From NCBI GenBank assembly GCA_903927185.1, contig CAIYLW010000003.1, forward strand, positions 62,001 through 126,000: a stretch of DNA of 64,000 nucleotides, in the 5' to 3' direction. This DNA is from an uncultured Bacteroidota bacterium. Its GTDB lineage: Bacteria > Bacteroidota > Bacteroidia > Chitinophagales > Chitinophagaceae. Shown here piece after piece: positions 56,101-64,000 of this stretch (the first letter of the stretch is position 1; each line of letters begins with the position of its first letter). The position numbers were made by a program, and so were the translations under genes. Below the pieces are notes generated by a model. That model was not told the DNA's origin and made no database searches. It saw only the letters and a list, made by a program, of their open reading frames with translations.

Positions 56101-56424
56101 TGTAATATCTTCAAATTGAAAGTTGCCTTTATTCCGATATAACTTATTTTCTCCTTGATTTGATGTAAAAAAAATATCCGGTTTGCCATCATTATCAATA
56201 TCCCCAATGGCTACTCCACCCCCATTATAAAAATTATGGTAATTGAGGATGCTCATTTCTTTAGAATCAGTAACAGTATTGGTGAATTTTACATTTGTTT
56301 GAGAAGAAGGTAACAAATCAAATAACGCACCATTTGAAGGGTCATTCTTCGAAGGAGAACAAGCAATTAAAAATATGGCAGTAAATAAAAAGGCTCTAAC
56401 TCCACATTTAAAAAAAATCAACAT
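53104..56424 (-). CDS. ASPIC/VCBS-repeat lipoprotein (paralogue 1)
   Basis: The 1,106-residue lipoprotein has lipobox Cys22 (FLIAC). Calcium-binding FG-GAP/VCBS repeats such as DIDNDGKPDIFF, DINGDGWLDIYV and DFDNDGNKDLFV form a first propeller (~70-500). An ASPIC/UnbV domain follows (~510-600, ending in RGFQSS and LVLQWPD), then a second propeller (~645-1,090) starting LSTEGPKLAVADVNGDG. It is a surface or periplasmic binding protein with no visible catalytic motif. It is the first gene of the unit with GH65 and the 187-residue protein. Confidence 0.88.
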   Translation of the reverse strand: MLIFFKCGVRAFLFTAIFLIACSPSKNDPSNGALFDLLPSSQTNVKFTNTVTDSKEMSILNYHNFYNGGGVAIGDIDNDGKPDIFFTSNQGENKLYRNKGNFQFEDITTLAKISSTHKWHTGVTMVDINGDGWLDIYVCNAGIINGDDRSNELYINQKNGTFLEQAHEYGLDDKGASTQAIFFDYDHDGDLDCFIINNSPRSIDNFGYKKNAREVRDPINGDRLYRNDQGKFIDVTASSGIYSPEIAFGLGVTVGDVNNDGWEDIYVANDFFERDYLYINQHDGTFKESISSSMGHISNGAMGTDLSDINNDGYLDLFTSEMLPENDYRLKTTIKFDIYDVQNAKNQLDFHHQFTGNTLQLNNQDGTFSEIAQLAGVDATGWSWGVLSFDFDNDGNKDLFVCNGILKDLTNQDFLAYFNSQEVMSKVMQGGYDFMDFLKKMPSTPIANFAFVNQKNLIFKNQAAELGFGKLGFSSGAAYADLDGDGDLDLVINNQNEEASIYRNLSTEKLKHHFLKIKLKGKSPNNFGLGARATIYTGNSQQVLEQMPTRGFQSSVNPELLFGLNDHKVIDSLVLQWPDQKQQTIRNIKTDTVLVLNQEDAKETRTIPKAASHLYKDITTTVISGNIKQKEDEYVDFNVERLMPKLLSTEGPKLAVADVNGDGLEDFFVGGAKGDTCKLFLQNANGHFVQSKQIAFNADAYFESIGAEFFDADGDGDMDLIVASGGNEVKEGSPYLFTRLYINDGKGNFSSSKNKWPAISINASCVRVIDFNKDGKPDIFIGARNIPGSYGLPASSVLLQNDGGGNFTDVTNKIAPDLEKLGMVTDAQWADLDGDGEKELIVAGDWMPISFFKFSKNTFHKTGEIPHSSGWWNCIKIADLNGDGKLDIVGGNFGLNSSIKADQNHPAKLYVSDFDKNGQSECIPVYFKTDGKAYPYYLKDELEQQIPSLKKTLLHYDDYAGKTIEKLFAKEQLEAATVLTVEQSHSTLFLNDGKGNFTAKELPVMAQITPMFGIEVMDINGDGKNDLFLGGNFYGLKPQTGRLDAGYGTSLINNGKGDFTYAGVKETGLFINGEARDMAIVKTGKGKTTLIVSMNNEKLYLFEKNK

Positions 56425-56582
56425 ACGACCTTAATCTAAAATTAAACAATGCAGCAAATTAGCTCTTTTATAAAAGCATTCAAAAAGAGAATTAAGGAGG
56501 ATTTACAAAACTGTTAAAATCAAGTTTAGAGCGCATTACAGCTAATTTTTTATTAATTTGCAACATTAATTTACCACTCGCT

Positions 56583-57539
56583 ATGAAGAGATTTTTTTTA
56601 TTGATTCTTATTGCATTATCTATATTTACTGTATCTACCTATATTTTTATTCCTGGAACCATTCAAATTACAAGTTCCTCTGTGATGCAGGCTTCTGAAA
56701 ATGGAACTGAACGCATTATAATGAATAAAGAAACCTGGAGTAGTTGGTGGAATTATAATCTCAAAGACTCGCTCTCAAAAGTTCCTACTAAGAATTTAGT
56801 AAACTATTCCTTAAACGGAGACAGTTTTGAAATTACTGAACTATTATACAAAGCTGCCAAAATAAATATTAAACACAATTCACAATCTTTAAGTACCAAA
56901 ATGATCCTAGTACCATTGAATGTAGATTCAACCGGAGTTCAATGGTCGTATACTATTAAAAGTAGCCTGAACCCTTTTGAGCGTATTTCGCAATACCTAG
57001 ATGCTTCAAAGGTTAAAAATAATATGGACCAAGTATTGGTGCATTTGAAAGATTATCTACAAAGGGATGAGAATATTTATGGCATACACATTACCAGAGA
57101 ATCAACTAAAGACACCACTCTGGTATTAACAAAAGTAATCTTAGCCAACCAACCCACTACTAAGGATATTTATAATGCGATTAATCAATTGCAACAATTT
57201 GCAAAAAGTAACAATACTATCCCAACTGGAAATCCTATCTACCATATCGACCCCAAAGAGAATAATAAATTTCAGTTAATGTGCGCATTACCAATAAGTC
57301 ATCCTATTAAACCTAACGCCCAATTTTCCAACATCTCAATGGTTAAAGGAAGTTTTATGGTTACAGAAGTAATCGGTGGAGAGGCAACGCTTAATAATGC
57401 TGCAAAAAAAATGCAACAATATTTTGATGATTACCATCGAGTAACAATGGCTATCAACTTTACGATGCTGGTTTCAGATAGAATGTATCAAACTGATACT
57501 TCGAAATGGATAAGTCGACTTTATTATCCAGTCTATTAA
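56583..57539 (+). CDS. Membrane-anchored SRPBCC/GyrI-like protein
   Basis: The 318-residue protein has an N-terminal hydrophobic helix (residues ~4-24). A polyketide-cyclase-like start (ETWSSWWNY) follows at residues ~35-160, and a GyrI-like effector-binding half at ~165-318, which includes TVSTYIFI-type beta structure and VTMAINFTMLVSDR. Assignment to the SRPBCC plus GyrI pair is by impression. It lies in the opposite orientation between two VCBS lipoprotein genes. Confidence 0.6.
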   Translation: MKRFFLLILIALSIFTVSTYIFIPGTIQITSSSVMQASENGTERIIMNKETWSSWWNYNLKDSLSKVPTKNLVNYSLNGDSFEITELLYKAAKINIKHNSQSLSTKMILVPLNVDSTGVQWSYTIKSSLNPFERISQYLDASKVKNNMDQVLVHLKDYLQRDENIYGIHITRESTKDTTLVLTKVILANQPTTKDIYNAINQLQQFAKSNNTIPTGNPIYHIDPKENNKFQLMCALPISHPIKPNAQFSNISMVKGSFMVTEVIGGEATLNNAAKKMQQYFDDYHRVTMAINFTMLVSDRMYQTDTSKWISRLYYPVY

Positions 57540-57552
57540 GATAATTTAGTTA

Positions 57553-60500
57553 TTATTTTTTGATGATTTCATCAGCAAACTGAATCACTTGAGTGCCATC
57601 ATTATTTTTTGCAATGATGTAAGATACTTTTCCTGCTATTGTAATTTTTCGAATATGCCGGCTCTCCCCTTTTAATGGAAGACTATTAATATTTTCAGCA
57701 GTAAATACCCCTTTCCCTTTATTTAATAGAATAGTTCCAAAATCAGCATCATACCTTCCCATTTGAATATTGTTTGCATAATAATTACCTACTAATAATA
57801 TATCAGGCAGATTATCATGATTTGCATCTACCACTATGGCATCTTTGAAAGGGCTTAATTGAGCCCTCCATGGCATAGGCTGAACTTCAAAATTTAAATT
57901 CCCTTGATTTACCAAAATGGCATTTGAAAAATAATTAGCAGTTAATATTTTTGATGCATTTAATTTTTCTTTTCCGAATATCTCACTTAGACTCGCCTTT
58001 GCAAAATCAGCAGCATACAAATATTTCTTTTTTATAAGAGGAATTTGTTTTTGCAATTCATCCTTATTTGCAAAAGGCAATTCTTTATCTTTTAAATAAT
58101 AAGTTAATATCTGTTCTTTTTTGCCATTGTCATCAAAGTCGTTATAATATATTTTAACTGGTTTTGATTCACTAGCCTGCAATCTGCTATTCAAACCTAA
58201 ATTACCTGCTATTAAATCTATATCTCCATCATTGTCAATATCAATTGGGAGAATAAAATTCCACCAACCCTTTCTATCAGTAAGTATTTTTTTAGTGAAT
58301 GTTCCACTATTATTTAGGAAAGCATAAATACCATTCCATTCTGTGCAAACTAAAAGATCCTGATCACCATCTTTATCAATGTCAAACCAAATGGCCTGTG
58401 TAATCATTCCAAGATCTTTGATGTCTTTTGAAATTTTATCAGAAACATCTGTAAAATGTCCCTTCCCATCGTTCTGCAAAAGATAGGACCTAGGGTTTTC
58501 TCCGTATTGCATAGGTATTGATCTTCCTGCAATAAATAAATCCATTGCTCCGTCTCCATTAAAATCAGAAGCCGTAATACTCGATGCATTAACAAAAATA
58601 TTATCGAAAGCATGATCCATTTTAGTAAATACTGCTTGTCCATTATTGAGATAAATTCTTGGACTTAAATGAGTATCAGGTCCAAAGAACTCATTCCCAC
58701 CACTAGCAACTACCAAATCTAAATTGCCATCATTATTTACATCAACCCAAATTGCATCAATATCTTCATAAGAACTATCAGCATCTAGCACAATTTGATT
58801 TGACCTTAGGAATTTTCCATTTTTCTGTTGTAAGAACAAACCAGGTTTTTTATCCCGAGATGATCCAATAAAAACATCTTCTAATCCATCATGATTAATA
58901 TCAGCCACTGCAAGCGCAGGACCTTCAGTAGAAAGCATATGAGGCAATAATGCTTCTCTATCAAATTCCGGAAAAGCATTTTCCTCATGTTTATAAGACA
59001 ATGCCACTTCCTTACTAATATCTTTCATTTTTCTAGTTGGCTCTACCCAGAAACGATGATAATTTTCATAATCAAATTTTGGCAAACCTTTTATATAGGT
59101 GAAAGTATAAGCTGATTTCTTTGCTGAAATTTGTATGGCTTGATAGGTATTATCAGGCCATATTAAAAAAGCAGAATCGATTTTGGTATTGTATAATCCT
59201 ATGTGAATTGGACCTTCCATACTTGATTGAAATCCTCTTACTGGATTTTTTTCATATGTACGAATTCCTTTATCTGCATAGACAATGATTTTTGCGCCAA
59301 GTGCATTAATGTTTTTTCCAGAACCTTTTAATTCTATTTCAGCATAGGGCCTTTTCTGCAGATCGTTACTTTTGTTTTTATAAAGTGTTGCAGCTTCGTC
59401 AATATTATTCACAAGAATATCCAGATCGCCATCATTATCAAAGTCGGCATATACGGATCCGTTAGAATAAGAAGGCTTATCGTTAATTATTTGTTCGTTA
59501 ATGTCTGCAAATTTCAAATCACCTTTATTAAGAAATAGTTTGTTTGGAATTTTAATTTCCGGAAATTTATTTATTAATGCCAGGTCTTTTTCTTCAACTC
59601 TATTTTCAGCGATTTTATTCTGCATTTCCCTATCAGAAATGAAATTGATATAGTCCATTTCATTCATTCTCTTGGGAATTCCATTTGAAATGAATAAATC
59701 TTTTAAACCATCATTATCAAAATCCATCCATAATGGAGCCCAACTCCAATCTGTGGCATAGACGCCTGAGTATAATCCAACTTCACTAAACATGCCGTTT
59801 CTTCTATTCAGCTGCAAATTGTTTCTTGTGTATTGATAATTATAACCAGAATTAATTTTGAGTTGAAAGATATCAAACTCGTCTTCGCCCAAAGACCTTT
59901 TAAGAATTAAAGGGTCGGAGGGAAGCATATCCATTGAAATAATTTCTGGATAACCATCATTATTTATATCAGCCACATCTACCCCCATTGAAAACTGACT
60001 GGTATGCATAATATGTTGCGAAATTTCTTCTTTGAAGGTTCCGTTTTTTTGATTGATATATAGATAATCATTTTCATGAAAATCGTTTCCAACATAGATA
60101 TCTGGATATCCATCATAATTAATATCAGCTACTGCAACACCCAAGCCATAACTAATGGCAGAACTATTGATTCCGGTTTGTCGAGTTACATCAACGAATT
60201 TTCCATTGCCATCATTTCTATAAATTCTATCTCCCGATAATGCATCATAAGTACCCAAAAAATTGGCACGTGGCGCAAATACACCATTCCGGTGAACTGA
60301 ATGGTTTAAAAGAAACATGTCAAGATCACCATCCATATCATAATCAATGAAAACAGCTTGTGTACTAAACCCAGAAAAATCTAACCCATATTGTTTTGCT
60401 TCATCTTCATAAAATGGAACGCCATTTTTATCAATTCCCTTACAAATCAACAGTTGATTATGTCCGTGTAAAGTTTCGAACTCACCTACACGGCAAATAT

Positions 60501-60894
60501 AAATATCTAGCAACCCGTCATTATTAATATCGATTACCGATACACCAGTTGACCATCCTCCATCCTGTGGGATTTTTGCTTCTTTTGTTACATCTTGAAA
60601 TTGCAATTCCCCCTTATTCAAATACATTTTATTTTCTCCCTGATTGGCACTCATGAAAACATCAATCAGCCCATCATTATTAAAATCGCCGGAACCTACG
60701 CCTCCACCATTATAATAATACATGTATTTAAACATGTTGAATTGTTGTGTTGGCGTTAATTTATTTGAAAAAGTTAATCCGGTTTTACTGCTATCTAATA
60801 CTTCAAATAAAGCATCTGGCTTAACGCTTGTTTCATGACAAGCTGTTAAAATAACTGATGCGCAAACAAGGAATTTGATAACAGATAATTTCAT
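57553..60894 (-). CDS. ASPIC/VCBS-repeat lipoprotein (paralogue 2)
   Basis: The 1,113-residue lipoprotein has lipobox Cys19 (VILTAC). The layout equals paralogue 1: YYNGGGVGSGDFNNDG opens the first propeller, RGFQSSMEG lies in the ASPIC/UnbV domain, and LPHMLSTEGPALAVADINHD opens the second propeller. Repeats carry DxDxDG calcium loops (DYDMDGDLDMFL, DIDNDGDIDLIA). It lies 25 bp after paralogue 3, so both are probably one transcript. Confidence 0.88.
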   Translation of the reverse strand: MKLSVIKFLVCASVILTACHETSVKPDALFEVLDSSKTGLTFSNKLTPTQQFNMFKYMYYYNGGGVGSGDFNNDGLIDVFMSANQGENKMYLNKGELQFQDVTKEAKIPQDGGWSTGVSVIDINNDGLLDIYICRVGEFETLHGHNQLLICKGIDKNGVPFYEDEAKQYGLDFSGFSTQAVFIDYDMDGDLDMFLLNHSVHRNGVFAPRANFLGTYDALSGDRIYRNDGNGKFVDVTRQTGINSSAISYGLGVAVADINYDGYPDIYVGNDFHENDYLYINQKNGTFKEEISQHIMHTSQFSMGVDVADINNDGYPEIISMDMLPSDPLILKRSLGEDEFDIFQLKINSGYNYQYTRNNLQLNRRNGMFSEVGLYSGVYATDWSWAPLWMDFDNDGLKDLFISNGIPKRMNEMDYINFISDREMQNKIAENRVEEKDLALINKFPEIKIPNKLFLNKGDLKFADINEQIINDKPSYSNGSVYADFDNDGDLDILVNNIDEAATLYKNKSNDLQKRPYAEIELKGSGKNINALGAKIIVYADKGIRTYEKNPVRGFQSSMEGPIHIGLYNTKIDSAFLIWPDNTYQAIQISAKKSAYTFTYIKGLPKFDYENYHRFWVEPTRKMKDISKEVALSYKHEENAFPEFDREALLPHMLSTEGPALAVADINHDGLEDVFIGSSRDKKPGLFLQQKNGKFLRSNQIVLDADSSYEDIDAIWVDVNNDGNLDLVVASGGNEFFGPDTHLSPRIYLNNGQAVFTKMDHAFDNIFVNASSITASDFNGDGAMDLFIAGRSIPMQYGENPRSYLLQNDGKGHFTDVSDKISKDIKDLGMITQAIWFDIDKDGDQDLLVCTEWNGIYAFLNNSGTFTKKILTDRKGWWNFILPIDIDNDGDIDLIAGNLGLNSRLQASESKPVKIYYNDFDDNGKKEQILTYYLKDKELPFANKDELQKQIPLIKKKYLYAADFAKASLSEIFGKEKLNASKILTANYFSNAILVNQGNLNFEVQPMPWRAQLSPFKDAIVVDANHDNLPDILLVGNYYANNIQMGRYDADFGTILLNKGKGVFTAENINSLPLKGESRHIRKITIAGKVSYIIAKNNDGTQVIQFADEIIKK

Positions 60895-60919
60895 ATTGAT
60901 ATTAGAAAACAGCTTTCGT

Positions 60920-63900
60920 TTATTTAGTTGTATTTACTTTAAAAAGAATAGGGAACAAATCATTTCTCAAAAAGATGAGATCTTTACCAGCTTTTGTTTT
61001 TATTTCTTTGATATCACGAACCTGGCCATTGATTTCAACACCTGATTGACTTTTTGTTATCAACTGTAAATGTCTACTTCCTTTATTTAAAAGTATCGAG
61101 CCTGTTGATGCATCTAATCTTTCGAACTGCGGTAAAAATCCGAATTCGTTTCCACCTATTACAATATCTAATTTTCCATCACCGTCTAAATCGGTACAAC
61201 TGATAGCATTAGCTGAAGAGAATTGAATTTCTGAGGGCAGTTTTTGAATTGTAAAAGTATCAGTACCATTATTGTATGCAATAATAGAAGCACCATAATT
61301 GAACTGCAGCACCCTACAAGTATTAATTAATTCATTGGAGAATAATTCCTGTATGGGCTTTTTTGCATAATCCATATGTTTTAAATTCTTCTTTTTTAAT
61401 GAAGGAACCTGATCTTCCATTTCGTGTTTCATAAAAAAAGGCATATCCTTTCCATCAATGGTATTAGTAATAATTCTATCACTAGATTGGTTTTGATCAA
61501 AATCGTTGATCCATAGTTTTACAGGATGCTCATTATCTGGCTTCAAACAAAAGTTTTCTCCGATATTTCCTATTATCAAATCTTTTCTTCCATCACCATC
61601 AATGTCAGCAATAGCTAATGACTGCCACCAGCCATAAAGGTTTGAAAGATTAGTGTGTTGCTCTATAAAGTGATCTTTGCTAAAAGAAAAAATCCTAGGG
61701 GCCATCCACTCACCAACAATAATGAGTTCTTTTTGGCTATCACCCATAATATCAGCCCATGTTGCACTTGTAACCATTCCGATATTTGCGATGTCCGGAT
61801 TTTTGGTTTTTGCGATATCAGTAAAGTGCCCTTTCCCATCGTTAAGAAATAAATAACTACTAGGTGCTACCCCATAGTTACGTGGTTCAGATCTACCCCC
61901 AACAAATAAATCAGGGAATCCATCGTGATTAAAATCTTCGGCAATTGCAACAGAAATATTCATGCCTGCATTTGGAAATGCATAAGGATCGATTTCGAAA
62001 TTTCCTTTGCCATCATTCCGGAACATACGCAATTGCATTTGCCTACTCTCAGGTTTATTATTATTCCCACCCGGGCAAATTAATAAATCAAGATCTCCAT
62101 CATGATCATAATCAAAAAACAAAACAGCAACGTCTTCGAAGTCTTTATACATCTCGATAGACTTCTCTTCTTTTTTTGTGAAATTTCCTTTTGCATCCTG
62201 GAGATATATTTGCCCTGCGTGTCCTGCGGTTCCTCCAATGAAAATATCTTCTAACCCATCATTATTTACATCAGCTACTGCAGCTTTTGGCCCTTCTCTG
62301 GAAGTCATTTTAGGCAGATTTCTTTCGTAATAGAAATCAATATTTGCATCCTCCTGATGTTTTTCAAAAATCGATTTAACAGAATCCATCAAGGGAAGCA
62401 CTTTTGTTTTTGCAAATAAGTAATCTGCTTTAATGTTATTTTCCTGTTTTAATACAAGTACTGTGTCGATTGCAGGATGCATCATTTTAGTTACAGAAAG
62501 GTTGGGCCAAATAACTACCATTGAATCGATATTCTTATTAATACCCAATCCAATTATCTGTTTATAATCCATGGAAGATTGAAAGCCTCTACTAGGATAC
62601 AATTCCCTTGTAATTATTTCATCTCCTCTATATATATTTATTTTAGTGCCTATTGCAAAAGTATTTTTTGCGCCTCCAATTAGTTTAAGCCCGATGTAAT
62701 GGTTCTTATTTATTTCTCTGCTGTTATTCTTATAAACAAATGAAGGTTGGTTTTCATTGTTAACTACTAAATCAAGATCGCCATCATTATCCAAATCAGC
62801 ATATGCTGCACCATTAGAAAAGCTTGGTTGTTTGAATCCCCATGCTGTGGCCATATCTTTAAATCGTAGGTCATGTTGATTCTGATAAGCTTTATTTAAT
62901 AAAGGATTTTGAGGTATATGTTTTAATACTTCGTCAACACTTTGCTTTTTACCGGTTAACACCATTTTCTGAATAACATCATTTGCAAAGAACTCGATGA
63001 AGTCAAGATCTGTAACATCTCTATTCACTCCATTACACACATAAATATCATTGTAACCATCGTTATCCATATCGAACATTAGGGCTCCCCAGCTCCAATC
63101 TGAAGCAGAGATCCCACCATAATTTGCAACTTCTTTAAACTTTCCAGATTTGTCGTTGATCTGTAAACAATTTTTTACATACTGATAGTAAAAGCCTGAG
63201 CTGAGTTTACTATTAAAAAGATCAATATTATCAAATGCACCTGTAGTCTTTAACCGATAATCAATATCAGGTAACATATCCGTATTGAATATGTCTGGAG
63301 ATCCATCATTATTTACATCTGCCATATCAGATCCCATTGATGAGAAACTGGTATGTTTTACTCGATCTTCAAATTCATCTTTAAAAGTGCCATTCTTTTG
63401 ATTCACATAGAGGTAATCCCTTTCATAACTATCGTTCGACACATAGATATCAGGGTACCCGTCCCCATTAATATCGCCAACAGAAATTCCCAATCCGAAA
63501 CTAATTAAACTGCTATGTATTCCTGCTTCTTTTGTTACCTCCGTAAAATGCCCGTTATCATTTCTAAATAAATGATTACCACCTCCTTTTAAAAACTCTC
63601 CTACTTTCCATTCTTTTTCTGGAAGATCTCTTCTATTATTAAAACCCAATTGGTTAACTGGGATAGGACTATTATCAATCATAAAACAATCCAGATCCCC
63701 ATCCATATCATAATCGAAGAATGAAACCTGTGTGGAATAAGCTTTATGATCTAGTCCATAAGCAGCAGCTGATTCTGTAAAAGTTTCATTGTGATTATTA
63801 ATGTATAATTTATTTCGTCGGTTCCCAGTTGACATATGCCCAGAATTGCAAACATAGATATCTAACCAACCATCGTTATTTATATCAACAAAAACAACAC

Positions 63901-64000
63901 CAGTGCTCCACATGCTATCCTGTTTAAATCCTGCTTCACCGGTAATATCTTCAAATTGAAAATTGCCTTTATTTAAATACAATTTATTATCTCCCATATT
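60920..64000 (-). CDS. ASPIC/VCBS-repeat protein (paralogue 3), N-terminus beyond window
   Basis: The visible part is 1,026 residues, open to the right edge. The ATG at 63997 is internal: the preceding codon is Asn and the text aligns to NQGENKLY of paralogue 1 at residue 90, so about 90 residues including a signal are missing. It has RGFQSSMDYK in the ASPIC/UnbV domain and LPKMTSREGPKAAVADVNND opening the second propeller. Probably a lipoprotein like its relatives. The upstream neighbour is unknown. Confidence 0.87.
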   Translation of the reverse strand, partial: NMGDNKLYLNKGNFQFEDITGEAGFKQDSMWSTGVVFVDINNDGWLDIYVCNSGHMSTGNRRNKLYINNHNETFTESAAAYGLDHKAYSTQVSFFDYDMDGDLDCFMIDNSPIPVNQLGFNNRRDLPEKEWKVGEFLKGGGNHLFRNDNGHFTEVTKEAGIHSSLISFGLGISVGDINGDGYPDIYVSNDSYERDYLYVNQKNGTFKDEFEDRVKHTSFSSMGSDMADVNNDGSPDIFNTDMLPDIDYRLKTTGAFDNIDLFNSKLSSGFYYQYVKNCLQINDKSGKFKEVANYGGISASDWSWGALMFDMDNDGYNDIYVCNGVNRDVTDLDFIEFFANDVIQKMVLTGKKQSVDEVLKHIPQNPLLNKAYQNQHDLRFKDMATAWGFKQPSFSNGAAYADLDNDGDLDLVVNNENQPSFVYKNNSREINKNHYIGLKLIGGAKNTFAIGTKINIYRGDEIITRELYPSRGFQSSMDYKQIIGLGINKNIDSMVVIWPNLSVTKMMHPAIDTVLVLKQENNIKADYLFAKTKVLPLMDSVKSIFEKHQEDANIDFYYERNLPKMTSREGPKAAVADVNNDGLEDIFIGGTAGHAGQIYLQDAKGNFTKKEEKSIEMYKDFEDVAVLFFDYDHDGDLDLLICPGGNNNKPESRQMQLRMFRNDGKGNFEIDPYAFPNAGMNISVAIAEDFNHDGFPDLFVGGRSEPRNYGVAPSSYLFLNDGKGHFTDIAKTKNPDIANIGMVTSATWADIMGDSQKELIIVGEWMAPRIFSFSKDHFIEQHTNLSNLYGWWQSLAIADIDGDGRKDLIIGNIGENFCLKPDNEHPVKLWINDFDQNQSSDRIITNTIDGKDMPFFMKHEMEDQVPSLKKKNLKHMDYAKKPIQELFSNELINTCRVLQFNYGASIIAYNNGTDTFTIQKLPSEIQFSSANAISCTDLDGDGKLDIVIGGNEFGFLPQFERLDASTGSILLNKGSRHLQLITKSQSGVEINGQVRDIKEIKTKAGKDLIFLRNDLFPILFKVNTTK

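Noticed and set aside
63995..63997. ATG near the right edge as the true start of the third VCBS gene
   Set aside because: The frame stays open to base 64000 and this Met aligns to about residue 90 of the paralogues, so it is internal.
1..64000. tRNA, rRNA, CRISPR or prophage elements
   Set aside because: No cloverleaf-like or rRNA stretch, repeat-spacer array, integrase or phage structural gene was noticed; spacers are too short for most of these. This was by eye, so a covariance search could still find a small RNA.

Overview
The window reads as one AT-rich chromosomal segment from a Bacteroidota bacterium, most likely Chitinophagaceae (a Sediminibacterium-like relative). The evidence is the gliding genes gldF/gldG, a fused MurF-alanine racemase, LytS/LytTR signalling, the acpP-fabF-rnc order, bacterial geranylgeranylglyceryl phosphate synthase, tandem ASPIC/VCBS lipoproteins, the general lack of Shine-Dalgarno sequences, and repeated TAnnTTTG promoter elements. 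The genus is inferred from memory; no search was run. No tRNA, rRNA, CRISPR array, prophage or intact insertion sequence was seen, and no gene-free stretch exceeds about 240 bp.

1-33 kb is mainly core functions: lipid synthesis (GGGP synthase end, dxs, acpP, fabF), a LytTR two-component system, chromosome condensation (scpA), osmotic channel (mscL), translation (frr, rbfA, ileS), a transketolase N-half, two ABC-type membrane proteins, a DksA-like protein with a long Lys/Ala/Pro tail, a D-2-hydroxyacid dehydrogenase, the run gldF-gldG-terC-murF/alr-lspA, the iscS-iscU-iscA set, methylmalonyl-CoA epimerase, and rnc followed by an unlisted 34-residue membrane protein.

33-47 kb is a sugar-utilisation block. 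On the minus strand uxaB-uxaA-uxaC-kdgK and eda-hexuronate MFS-PmoA-like form a complete galacturonate route to pyruvate and glyceraldehyde-3-phosphate, with a YhcH-type gene between the two halves. Divergently, a GPH-type sugar transporter, a fructokinase and an amylosucrase form a sucrose module: import, then conversion to alpha-glucan plus fructose, then fructose-6-phosphate. The shared divergent region carries a paired AACGTT palindrome, a good candidate for a LacI-family operator.

47-64 kb is a cell-envelope block: a CAP protein, an outer-membrane barrel-like protein, a lipoprotein of the vanadium haloperoxidase/PAP2 fold with altered active-site residues, a secreted GH65 enzyme with the residue set of hydrolases, and three paralogous ~1,100-residue lipoproteins (propeller - ASPIC/UnbV - propeller), the last running off the right edge. 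This is the least understood part and the best candidate for an undescribed system. A second genome-scale signal is that several genes have TAnnTTTG exactly 4 nt before the ATG, suggesting leaderless mRNAs.
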